Origin: Vulcanimicrobiota bacterium
Lineage (GTDB): Bacteria; Vulcanimicrobiota; Vulcanimicrobiia; Vulcanimicrobiales; Vulcanimicrobiaceae
NCBI GenBank assembly: GCA_014305015.1
Contig: JACRUB010000187.1
Coordinates: 1-7,284 of the forward strand
Direction: 5' to 3'
DNA: 7,284 bases
The notes under the pieces are model-generated. The model did not search any database. It was not told the origin of the DNA and saw nothing but the letters and a program-made list of their open reading frames with translations. This document shows positions 1 to 5,699 of the stretch, one piece after another. Positions within the stretch are counted from its first letter, which is position 1; the number at the start of each line of letters is the position of its first letter. The translations under genes were made by a program, and so were the position numbers.

Positions 1-56
1 TCATATGCGTGCGGCATGGAGTTATGGTCGAATCGTAACGCGGATGCTTCGCTCAA
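1..56 (-). CDS. Start of an unrecognised gene, fourth in the minus-strand operon (partial, cut by window edge)
   Basis: The frame downstream of the mutY stop stays open to the window edge. It would start at a TTG (54-56) preceded by AGGAG, with a 9-base spacer. The readable part is MSEASALRFDHNSMPHAY, then two bases of the next codon. An ATG at 15-17 in the same frame is an alternative start but has no purine-rich ribosome binding site. Eighteen residues are too few to name a family. The tight spacing (12 bases after the mutY stop) suggests cotranscription with the three genes upstream. It is called from an open frame, a good Shine-Dalgarno sequence and operon logic only. Confidence 0.42.
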   Translation of the reverse strand, partial: MSEASALRFDHNSMPHAY

Positions 57-65
57 CGGTCCGGG

Positions 66-71
66 CTCCTA
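66..71 (-). promoter_or_regulatory. Ribosome binding site TAGGAG overlapping the mutY stop codon
   Basis: Read on the minus strand, the mutY stop TAG runs directly into GAG, giving TAGGAG. It sits 9 bases before a TTG that opens an uninterrupted frame to the window edge. A stop codon embedded in the next gene's Shine-Dalgarno sequence is a common translational-coupling arrangement. This site is the main support for calling the partial gene. Confidence 0.45.
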
Positions 72-980
72 ATCCGTTAGCGCAAAGGATTCACCCTCGC
101 GCGTCACTATTCCATCCCGTTCCAAAGCTTTTAACGTATTTTCTATGCCGCCTAGCGCTTTTTGCGGCAAAATTGCGCGCAAATCCCGACGCAAATCCAA
201 CAGCGAAATTCCGGATCCGGGCGCAAGCTCGCGCAGACGGTCGACGATTCGACCACGAGCGAAGCGAGTCGTTTGCGCGAAGGGAATGGCTTCGTGCGGA
301 GAGCGCTTTGAGGCGAACCTCGAGCGCAACAGCTCCAACTGCGCCGCATCGATAGGCGCCGCCTTGCACGAACGGCGGATCGGACAGATGGAACACTCGG
401 GTGCACGGGCGGTGCAAATCGTCGCCCCAAGGTCCATGAGGGCGGAATTCCAATCGTGCCCGCGGCCGCTCGGCAGTAAGCGTTTTCCCGCGGCGTCGAG
501 CTCGGGTGCGGAGGCCTTGGCCGGATACTCGATTCCGTAAAGCGAGCGGTGGGTCACGCGACGCACGTTTGTATCGGCCGCGAGATCATCCTCATCGAAT
601 GCAAATGCGCGCAAAGCGGAAGCGGTATACGCGCCAATGCCGGGCAACGCCAACAACGTTTCGCGCCCGTGCGGCACGATGCCGGCGAGCTTTGCGCAGA
701 CCGTTTGTGCGATCGCCTTCAAACGAACGGCGCGCGAATTATACCCGAGCCCCTTCCATTCACGCAGCACATCTGCCGTGCTCGCAGCCGCCAATGCGGT
801 AACGGTCGGGAAGCGTTCGATAAAAGCGGCGTACTTCGGCAAGACGCGATCGACTTGCGTCTGCTGCAACATAAATTCGCTAACCAATATCTTGTAAGGG
901 TCGCGAGTCGAGCGCCACGGAAGCGAGCTTCGTCCTTGCTCCTCGTACCACGCAAGAAGATTCTTTTGCAGTGCGTTCAC
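69..980 (-). CDS. mutY: A/G-specific adenine DNA glycosylase (MutY), Nudix-less form
   Basis: Base-excision repair enzyme that removes adenine mispaired with 8-oxoguanine or guanine. The 303-residue protein has the HhH-GPD glycosylase core: SEFMLQQTQV carries the catalytic Glu (E35), LPGIGAYTA (112-120) is the helix-hairpin-helix, and D136 in ADTNVRRV is the catalytic Asp. Cys189, 196, 199 and 205 (C-X6-C-X2-C-X5-C) form the 4Fe-4S loop. EFMLQQTQV and the Asp-Thr-Asn context favour MutY over endonuclease III. The C-terminus (about 237-303) is short and looks like a winged helix, not the Nudix-like domain of E. coli MutY (about 350 residues); to my knowledge actinobacterial MutY proteins look similar. 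The start is GTG, overlapping the stop of the upstream gene by four bases (GTGA), so translation is probably coupled. Confident for family; 8-oxoG recognition without the Nudix-like domain is an open point. Confidence 0.93.
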   Translation of the reverse strand: MNALQKNLLAWYEEQGRSSLPWRSTRDPYKILVSEFMLQQTQVDRVLPKYAAFIERFPTVTALAAASTADVLREWKGLGYNSRAVRLKAIAQTVCAKLAGIVPHGRETLLALPGIGAYTASALRAFAFDEDDLAADTNVRRVTHRSLYGIEYPAKASAPELDAAGKRLLPSGRGHDWNSALMDLGATICTARAPECSICPIRRSCKAAPIDAAQLELLRSRFASKRSPHEAIPFAQTTRFARGRIVDRLRELAPGSGISLLDLRRDLRAILPQKALGGIENTLKALERDGIVTREGESFALTD

Positions 981-1750
981 TCTTCGTCCCCGGTATCGCG
1001 CACTTTCTGGAAGGTCGAGGAGGCATGCTCCTCAACAAATGCTCTCAATTCGCGAATCTGTCCGGGATCGAAACTGCGCGAAGCATCTTCTCGATAGACA
1101 TCAAGGGCGTTTCGTATGAGAGCTTGTAGGTGTTCTGGAACCACCAAAAGTGCGCACTCCGCCGCTTGGATTTTACTTACGATCCGGATCGACGGAACGG
1201 TCGCATCATGCAGTGTGCGGCACGCGTTCAAGATGACGGACACGGGCTTGGTTTCAATACGCGATGCTTTGTCGTCAAAATCCGAAACCACCGCATCCAT
1301 GAAAGCATACCAGGGAACGGGACCTATTGCATGCTGCGGTTCGTCGCCGACGAGCCGAACGGAGCGCTCCTTTGCGTGTAAGAGTTGCGCAGGCACCGCG
1401 CTCGGTTTGGAATTGAACTGCAGTTCGACCGGCATCGGATGCTCGTAATTCTTTGCATGCACTCGTTGCACGACCGTCACTTCGATCTCGCCTTTGGTGG
1501 GTCGCGATCTGTTGAGTTCGCGCAAAGTTTGATCCAGACGGTCGCGCACCGTCCGCGGCAACGCTTCAGTGACCAGCACGAGCACATCGATATCGCTGGC
1601 ATTTCGAAAAAACGAGCCGGTCGCGAGCGATCCGTGCACGTAGAGCCCTGCGAGCCGCTCGCCGAGCACATCGCCGACTTCGGCTGCAAGCCGAATCACA
1701 TATTTTCGGATATCGAGATCGGCCGAAGCGATGTTTTGCGGGCGCGTCAC
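977..1750 (-). CDS. Aminoglycoside nucleotidyltransferase, ANT(3'')/ANT(9) (AadA) family
   Basis: A 257-residue protein predicted to transfer AMP from ATP to spectinomycin or a related aminocyclitol. The nucleotidyltransferase signature is LYVHGS (G40, S41) followed by SDIDVLVLV with metal-binding D53 and D55. EIEVTVV places E90 at the catalytic-base position (E87 of Salmonella AadA), followed by the family motif ELQF (109-112). The C-terminal helical domain aligns through RSVRLVG, GPVP, SVILNACRTL and SKIQAAE; K193 fits the conserved Lys. Aligned from memory, the AadA residues reported to contact streptomycin are absent: W112 falls on K115, and W173 and D178 fall on acidic and Arg residues. 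Spectinomycin-only activity, or another substrate, is therefore more likely than streptomycin. It starts with GTG inside a GTGA overlap with the regulator and ends in a GTGA overlap with mutY. Nothing mobile lies alongside, so it looks like an intrinsic chromosomal homologue. Resistance is inferred, not shown. Confidence 0.85.
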   Translation of the reverse strand: MTRPQNIASADLDIRKYVIRLAAEVGDVLGERLAGLYVHGSLATGSFFRNASDIDVLVLVTEALPRTVRDRLDQTLRELNRSRPTKGEIEVTVVQRVHAKNYEHPMPVELQFNSKPSAVPAQLLHAKERSVRLVGDEPQHAIGPVPWYAFMDAVVSDFDDKASRIETKPVSVILNACRTLHDATVPSIRIVSKIQAAECALLVVPEHLQALIRNALDVYREDASRSFDPGQIRELRAFVEEHASSTFQKVRDTGDEE

Positions 1751-3213
1751 GATCCCGCTCGCAGTGCCGTGATGCCATCGCCGATGCGCCGGATGCCCTC
1801 GGTGATTTCATCGCGCGCGACCGCCGTAAGCGCGAGTCGAAAATGGTGATCGCCGCCCGAGTTTGCAAAGAAGGCTTCGCCGAAAAGAAAACTTGCGCCA
1901 AAGCGTTCGGCTGCATCGAGCAAGGGGCGCGCACGCACCTCGCGCGGGGTATTTGCCCACAAGTAAAAGCCGCCGCCCGCGGGTGAGACTCGAATCGACT
2001 TGGGCCAGTATTCCGAAATAGCCTTGTCGGCAAGACGCCGGCGTGCATAGAGTTCCGTGCGCAAGACGCCGACGTGCGCATCGTATGCGCGCTCGAGATA
2101 ATCCGTCACAGCCGCCTGCACGTAGAGACTCGTCGCCATGTCGTACGCCTGTTTGCGCATCAGTAACCGGTCGAGAATTGTGCGCGGTGCGCTCAGCCAC
2201 CCAACGCGTAGCGAAGGCGCGATCGTTTTGCTAAAGGTGCTCAGATACACGACGTAATCCGGCGCCATTCCAACGAGCGGCGGCGCAGTCGTGATTGCAA
2301 GTTCACCATACGGATCGTCTTCAATAATCGGAATCCCGGCGCGTTTGGCGAGGGTAACCAGCCGTTCGCGGCGGTCCGCATTCATCGTTACATTCGTTGG
2401 ATTGTGCAGAGACGGCATCGTGTAAATGAAGCGCGGGCGGCGCGTGCGCAAGATCGCCTCGATGTGATCGACGCGCATGCCGTCTTCATCAACGGGTACG
2501 GGAATCGCGCGCAGTCCGCAAATTTGGAAGATCTGCAAGGCGCCAGGATAGCTTGGAACTTCAACAATGATTTCATCGCCCGGCTCGGCTAGACTCTGCG
2601 CGACGATCATGATGCCTTGCGTTGAGCCTGTTAGGATGATAATGTCGCGCGCCTGCGTCTTCGCGCCACGCATTGTCATGCGATCGGCAATCGCCTGACG
2701 CAAAGGTTCATAGCCTTCCGAATCGCCGTACGATAGGACGAAGCGTTCGTCTTTGCCGACGCGTGCAAAACTTTGCGCGAGTTCTGCCATCGGTGAGGGT
2801 TCGGACGGCGCGACGCCTTGTACGAAGGAAAGCTTTCCCGCTTCTTGCTTGGCCGCAAGCTCGCCGAGAATCATGGGAAACTCGCCGACGCGCCAAGGCG
2901 GCAGCGTTACCCACCAGGGCACCGATGCAGCGCGCTCCGGCTGACCGCGCAGCAGCAGCGCAACCCTCGAGCCGGAACCGACGCGCTGCTCGATGAGCCC
3001 GTCGCTGCTGAGCTCGCGATAAGCATGCACGATGGTGCTGCGATTGACGTCTAGTCGCTCGGCCAAGGCTCGCTCGGGCGGCAGCCGGGTGGATTCGGGT
3101 AGGGTGCCGGTTAGGATGGATTCGCGCAGGCTCTCGTAGATCTGCCGGTAGAGCGGAACGATGCTCGCGCGGTCGAGCGAGGGCAGCACTCCTTGCCATC
3201 CAATCTTCGACAT
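1747..3213 (-). CDS. MocR-family transcriptional regulator (GntR winged helix fused to PLP-dependent aminotransferase domain)
   Basis: With the ATG at 3213 the protein has 488 residues, typical of MocR regulators. Residues about 20-84 form a GntR winged helix (PLYRQIYESLRESI, then LPPERALAERLDVNRSTI and DGLIEQRVGSGSRV). The rest is a fold-type I aminotransferase domain: HNPTN (270-274), EDDPYGE with D300 and Y302 for pyridoxal phosphate, STFSK with K329 as Schiff-base lysine, and R459 in FRLALT for a substrate carboxylate. All key residues are intact, so ligand binding or catalysis is possible. The frame extends to a GTG at 3303, but those 30 extra codons have low-complexity content, lie in a repeat-like region and precede the usual GntR start, so I prefer 3213 although its ribosome binding site is weak. 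It lies divergent to lpd-lipB-lipA and is first in an operon with the nucleotidyltransferase and mutY. MocR proteins often control a divergent neighbour; the true target is unknown. Confidence 0.9.
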   Translation of the reverse strand: MSKIGWQGVLPSLDRASIVPLYRQIYESLRESILTGTLPESTRLPPERALAERLDVNRSTIVHAYRELSSDGLIEQRVGSGSRVALLLRGQPERAASVPWWVTLPPWRVGEFPMILGELAAKQEAGKLSFVQGVAPSEPSPMAELAQSFARVGKDERFVLSYGDSEGYEPLRQAIADRMTMRGAKTQARDIIILTGSTQGIMIVAQSLAEPGDEIIVEVPSYPGALQIFQICGLRAIPVPVDEDGMRVDHIEAILRTRRPRFIYTMPSLHNPTNVTMNADRRERLVTLAKRAGIPIIEDDPYGELAITTAPPLVGMAPDYVVYLSTFSKTIAPSLRVGWLSAPRTILDRLLMRKQAYDMATSLYVQAAVTDYLERAYDAHVGVLRTELYARRRLADKAISEYWPKSIRVSPAGGGFYLWANTPREVRARPLLDAAERFGASFLFGEAFFANSGGDHHFRLALTAVARDEITEGIRRIGDGITALRAGS

Positions 3214-3292
3214 TCGCCATCCATTCGCCGGATTGGCCCAGGCAGCCCCCGCAATTGTCGACGTTTCGCTCCTTTGTTGTTGATATGATATT

Positions 3293-3327
3293 GGGGGACC
3301 CACCCCCGCGATAGTTTGGGTGGGGGG
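3293..3327. repeat. G/C-tract element with two competing hairpins in the divergent intergenic region
   Basis: GGGGG (3293-3297) can pair with CCCCC (3303-3307) across an ACCCA loop. CCCACCC (3299-3305) can instead pair with GGGTGGG (3318-3324) across a 12-base loop. The two stems share bases and cannot form together. The composition is unlike the surrounding region. A similar G-tract/C-tract/G-tract layout occurs at 5644-5667 before lipA, which suggests a dispersed intergenic repeat. An attenuator-like role is possible but unsupported. Confidence 0.45.
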
Positions 3328-3349
3328 CGTCGAGACAAGTTTTTGGCGA

Positions 3350-3400
3350 ATCGTGCCAAAAGCTTGACGGAGCGCCCGGCACGATGCGCAGTATCGTGCC
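3350..3400. promoter_or_regulatory. Candidate operator: three alternating copies of ATCGTGCC
   Basis: ATCGTGCC occurs at 3350-3357, its reverse complement GGCACGAT at 3378-3385, and ATCGTGCC again at 3393-3400. The last two form a perfect 8-bp inverted repeat around a 7-base centre; the first two form another around a 20-base centre. This sits between the divergent regulator and lpd, with the palindrome ending 22 bases before the TTG start. Three exact 8-mers in 51 bases are unlikely by chance. They could bind the MocR protein as paired half-sites or fold as an RNA hairpin in the lpd leader. Confidence 0.5.
3364..3394 (+). promoter_or_regulatory. Weak candidate promoter for lpd
   Basis: TTGACG (3364-3369) matches the -35 consensus at five of six bases. 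The best -10 partner is CAGTAT (3389-3394), a poor match at a wide 19-base spacing. If real, transcription would begin near 3400 and the -10 would sit inside the palindrome at 3378-3400, which would suit repression. The sigma-factor preference of this organism is unknown, so this is tentative. Confidence 0.22.
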
Positions 3401-3410
3401 CGTTCAAATT

Positions 3411-3414
3411 GGAG
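3411..3414 (+). promoter_or_regulatory. Shine-Dalgarno GGAG that decides the lpd start
   Basis: GGAG lies 8 bases before TTG 3423, where the protein begins MADQQVDAIVIGAGPGG, the usual N-terminus of dihydrolipoamide dehydrogenases. A competing ATG at 3384 has GGAG at 3369-3372 with an 11-base spacer, but that ATG falls inside the 3378-3400 palindrome and would add 13 residues not expected in the family. Confidence 0.55.
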
Positions 3415-3422
3415 AAATTATC

Positions 3423-4886
3423 TTGGCTGATCAACAAGTCGACGCAATCGTCATCGGCGCCGGTCCCGGCGGATACCATGCTGCAATTCGTCTCGGGCAA
3501 CTCGGAAAGAGCGTCGTTTGCATCGACCGCGATGAAGTCGGCGGTGTCTGCCTCAACTGGGGCTGCATTCCGACGAAGGCGCTCCTCCACGTCGGCGAAG
3601 TCGTGCGCCACATCAACCATGCAGATGCGATCGGATTGAAGGTTTCCGGTCTGGAATTCGACCGCGAAGGCATTGCAAAGTTTAAAACCGATGTCGTCAA
3701 CTCGAACGTCGGCGGCGTAAAAACGCTCTTTAAAGCGAACGGTGTCACCTTCGCGTACGGTCAAGCCGAATTCAAGGGTCCAAAACAGATTGCGGTTAAG
3801 GCCAAAGACGGCGCGACAAGCACCTTGATCGCAAAAGACGCAGTCGTTATTGCGACGGGCAGCGCCCCGGTTGATGTCAAGGCGTGGCCGCGCGACGGCG
3901 AGACGATCATCAATTCGGACGACGCAGTTGGAATGAAGCGCATTCCGAAGAATATGCTCGTAATCGGCGGCGGCGTGATCGGCCTGGAATTCGCGACGGT
4001 CTACACGAGGCTCGGTGCAAAAGTGCTGGTCATCGAAGCGCTCCCCCAAATCTTGACGGGTACGGATTCGGAGATCAGCAAGACGCTCGGACGCATTCTC
4101 AAAAAGCAAGGCGTCGAGATCATGCTCGGCACCAAAGTCGGCGATCTCAAGAAAGACGGCAAGGTTGTCAAGGCCACGTTCAACGGCGAGGGCACGAGCG
4201 GCAAAGATGAAACGCGTGAGTTCGACATGGTGCTCGTTGCGGTCGGACGCCGTCCGGTCACCGACGGCCTAAATATACAGGCCGCCGGACTCAAAGCCGA
4301 CGACAAAGGCTTCATAGCCGTTGACGCGCAGATGCGCACGAGCGTTCCGGGCGTCTTCGCGATCGGCGACGTCACTGGCCAACCCTTGCTCGCGCACCGC
4401 GCCATGAAACAAGGCGTCATTGCAGCCGAAGTGATCAGCGGCGACAAATCTGCCGCCTTTGATCCGGTTGCAATTCCCAATTGCGTTTACACGGATCCCG
4501 AAGTCGCCACCATCGGCCTTTCCGAAGAAGAGGCAAAGGCCGCAGGCTACACGGTTCGCATCGGTAAGTTCCCGCTCGCTGCGAGCGGCCGCGCACGCAC
4601 GATGAACGAATCGGACGGCGTCATCAAACTCGTCGGCGATGCAAAGAGCGATCTTCTTCTCGGCATGCACATTGTGGCGCCGCAGGCCGAGTCCTTGATC
4701 GGTGAAGGCGTGATCGCCCTCGAGATGGGCGCAACGCTTGAAGACATCGGCCTTTCAATCCACCCGCATCCAACTTTGACCGAAGGTATTATGGATGCCG
4801 CCGAAGCCGCACATGGCAAAGCGATTCATATTGTTAATCCAAAACCAAAAACGCCGTCCCCGGCTCCCGCAGGTGCTGCGCACTAA
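3423..4886 (+). CDS. lpdA: Dihydrolipoamide dehydrogenase (E3)
   Basis: FAD enzyme that reoxidises dihydrolipoyl groups on 2-oxoacid dehydrogenase E2 subunits or glycine-cleavage H protein, passing electrons to NAD+; cytoplasmic. The 487-residue protein (from TTG 3423) shows every hallmark: FAD-binding GAGPGG (12-17), the redox disulfide in CLNWGC (C43, C48), NAD-binding GGGVIG (182-187), the second FAD motif FAIGDVTG (312-319), and the active-site His-Glu pair in HPHPTLTE (H449, E454). The H449-E454 spacing matches E. coli H444-E449. A short Pro/Ala/Lys-rich tail (about 472-487) follows the dimerisation domain and is probably disordered; there is no fused lipoyl domain. The alternative ATG start at 3384 gives 500 residues. 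It is first in a co-directional set with lipB (9-base gap) and lipA; no E1 or E2 gene is in view. Family call is certain; which complex it serves is not. Confidence 0.96.
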   Translation: MADQQVDAIVIGAGPGGYHAAIRLGQLGKSVVCIDRDEVGGVCLNWGCIPTKALLHVGEVVRHINHADAIGLKVSGLEFDREGIAKFKTDVVNSNVGGVKTLFKANGVTFAYGQAEFKGPKQIAVKAKDGATSTLIAKDAVVIATGSAPVDVKAWPRDGETIINSDDAVGMKRIPKNMLVIGGGVIGLEFATVYTRLGAKVLVIEALPQILTGTDSEISKTLGRILKKQGVEIMLGTKVGDLKKDGKVVKATFNGEGTSGKDETREFDMVLVAVGRRPVTDGLNIQAAGLKADDKGFIAVDAQMRTSVPGVFAIGDVTGQPLLAHRAMKQGVIAAEVISGDKSAAFDPVAIPNCVYTDPEVATIGLSEEEAKAAGYTVRIGKFPLAASGRARTMNESDGVIKLVGDAKSDLLLGMHIVAPQAESLIGEGVIALEMGATLEDIGLSIHPHPTLTEGIMDAAEAAHGKAIHIVNPKPKTPSPAPAGAAH

Positions 4887-4892
4887 CCAAAT

Positions 4893-4916
4893 GTCATGCT
4901 GAGCCTCTCGAAGCAT
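4893..4916. repeat. Short palindromic intergenic repeat at the lpd-lipB junction
   Basis: TGTCATGCTGAGC, a short centre and CGAAGCATG form a hairpin (CATGCT 4895-4900 with AGCATG 4911-4916). From memory this resembles a small element widespread in bacterial genomes, whose translations read like MLSLSKHA or CHAELVEA. It begins 6 bases after the lpd stop and supplies the lipB start codon. Identity with that family is recalled, not searched. Confidence 0.6.
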
Positions 4917-5588
4917 GGAATTGCTCAACCAGTTCGACTTCTCGATCTCGGCCGCAAGCCGTATCGGGAAGTCTGGGAATTGCAACACCAACTGCATGCC
5001 GCGGTCGCAGCGGGCGAAGAGCAAGACACATGGATTGTGGTCGAACACGAGCCCGTCATTACGCTGGGTCGCAATGCAAAAGAGCAGCACGTTTTGCTTC
5101 CGCGCGGATTGCTCGAAGCGCGCGGGGTGGATGTCGTTGAAATCGAGCGCGGCGGCGACGTGACGTATCACGGTCCGGGACAAGTGGTTGTGTATCCGAT
5201 TCGCAAGCTCGAACGCTTTCGCGAAATCGTTCCGCTGGTGCGCACGCTTGAAGGTGCGGTTATCGACATGTGCGCAGAGTTCGGCGTTACGGCCGAACGC
5301 TGGAAAGAACACGCCGGCGTTTGGGTGGGCAAAAATCAGATCTGTGCAATCGGCCTCGCAGTCCAAGGCATGACCTCGCTACACGGGATTGCCCTCAACG
5401 CCTGCACCGACCTCACCTACGACCGGCTCATCACACCCTGCGGCCTGCCGGATCGCGGCATTACCTCGCTCTCAAAAGAAACCAGCCGCGAAGTAAGCGT
5501 GTCCGAAGCAAAGACGGCGTTGCTCGCCGCCCTGGCGAATACATTTGAAATAGAATTTCGTAGTGTTGATAAGAAACAAGTTCTTTGA
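4896..5588 (+). CDS. lipB: Octanoyl-[ACP]:protein octanoyltransferase (LipB) with altered catalytic lysine position
   Basis: Transfers octanoyl from acyl carrier protein to the lipoyl-domain lysine, the first step of de novo lipoylation. The 230-residue protein has the LipB landmarks: EHEPVITLGR (50-59), RGGDVTYHGPGQ (85-96), HAGVWVG (139-145), SLHGIALN (161-168) and TPCGL with the acyl-thioester Cys182. The expected catalytic lysine is missing: the family reads K-[IV]-x-x-[IL]-G, here Q148-ICAIG. The spacing Q148 to C182 is 34, the same as K142-C176 in M. tuberculosis and K135-C169 in E. coli. Lys146 is two residues upstream and might substitute. CAG differs from AAG by one base. The only usual in-frame start after the lpd stop is ATG 4896, inside a palindromic repeat and without a visible ribosome binding site, so the first eight residues (MLSLSKHG) are repeat-derived. 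Family is sure; activity is less so. Confidence 0.93.
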   Translation: MLSLSKHGIAQPVRLLDLGRKPYREVWELQHQLHAAVAAGEEQDTWIVVEHEPVITLGRNAKEQHVLLPRGLLEARGVDVVEIERGGDVTYHGPGQVVVYPIRKLERFREIVPLVRTLEGAVIDMCAEFGVTAERWKEHAGVWVGKNQICAIGLAVQGMTSLHGIALNACTDLTYDRLITPCGLPDRGITSLSKETSREVSVSEAKTALLAALANTFEIEFRSVDKKQVL

Positions 5589-5637
5589 GGCGCCCTGGGG
5601 GAATGTTTACTGTACCGCGTTTCCTGAAAGCGCCTCA
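5586..5637. repeat. Perfect 8-bp inverted repeat flanking 36 bases, starting at the lipB stop
   Basis: TGAGGCGC (5586-5593, including the lipB TGA) and GCGCCTCA (5630-5637) are exact reverse complements around a 36-base centre. The centre holds a CTGGGGG tract and a small TTTC/GAAA hairpin near its end. It could be a long stem-loop protecting or ending the lipB transcript, or the ends of a small repeat. No T run follows, so an intrinsic terminator is not supported. Confidence 0.45.
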
Positions 5638-5640
5638 TAG

Positions 5641-5688
5641 TCTGGGGGGCCCCAGCTTGCTGGGGGGTGCGGAGCAAGGCGTAGCACC
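5641..5688. repeat. G/C-tract element with alternative hairpins upstream of lipA
   Basis: CCCCAG (5650-5655) can pair with CTGGGG on its left (5642-5647) or on its right (5660-5665, CTTG loop). Further short inverted repeats follow: CTTGCT/AGCAAG (5656-5661 and 5673-5678) and GGTGC/GCACC (5666-5670 and 5684-5688, then TTTT). The pairings are mutually exclusive. The layout echoes 3293-3327. It may be a dispersed repeat, a processing site or an attenuator; the weak stem plus TTTT at 5684-5692 is not a convincing terminator. Confidence 0.45.
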
Positions 5689-5699
5689 TTTTAAACTGT

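Noticed and set aside
41..54. GGATGCTTCGCTCA as a copy of a dispersed repeat
   Set aside because: It falls within the open frame of the partial gene, has no paired arm and has only superficial resemblance to the junction repeat.
549..1097. 182-codon plus-strand open frame opposite mutY
   Set aside because: It is a shadow of mutY and the end of the nucleotidyltransferase; the amino-acid composition is not protein-like.
3284..3289. TATGAT as a -10 box for lpd, and TATCAT on the opposite strand for the regulator
   Set aside because: Neither has a -35 match at an acceptable spacing, and both lie next to repeat-like sequence.
3384..3422. ATG 3384 as the lpd start
   Set aside because: It would add 13 residues before the conserved N-terminus and places the start inside the 8-bp palindrome; TTG 3423 with GGAG at 8 bases fits better. 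It is not excluded.
3111..4109. 332-codon open frame on the minus strand across the lpd 5' half and the intergenic region
   Set aside because: It lies antisense to a fully convincing lpd gene and shows no recognisable domain; its length is explained by codon bias on the opposite strand.
4755..5366. 203-codon minus-strand open frame across the lpd-lipB junction
   Set aside because: It runs antisense to two well-supported genes and through the palindromic repeat, with no protein family signal.
5684..5692. Intrinsic terminator between lipB and lipA (GCACC followed by TTTT)
   Set aside because: The 5-bp stem has a 13-base loop and the T run is only four; a stronger competing stem uses the same bases.
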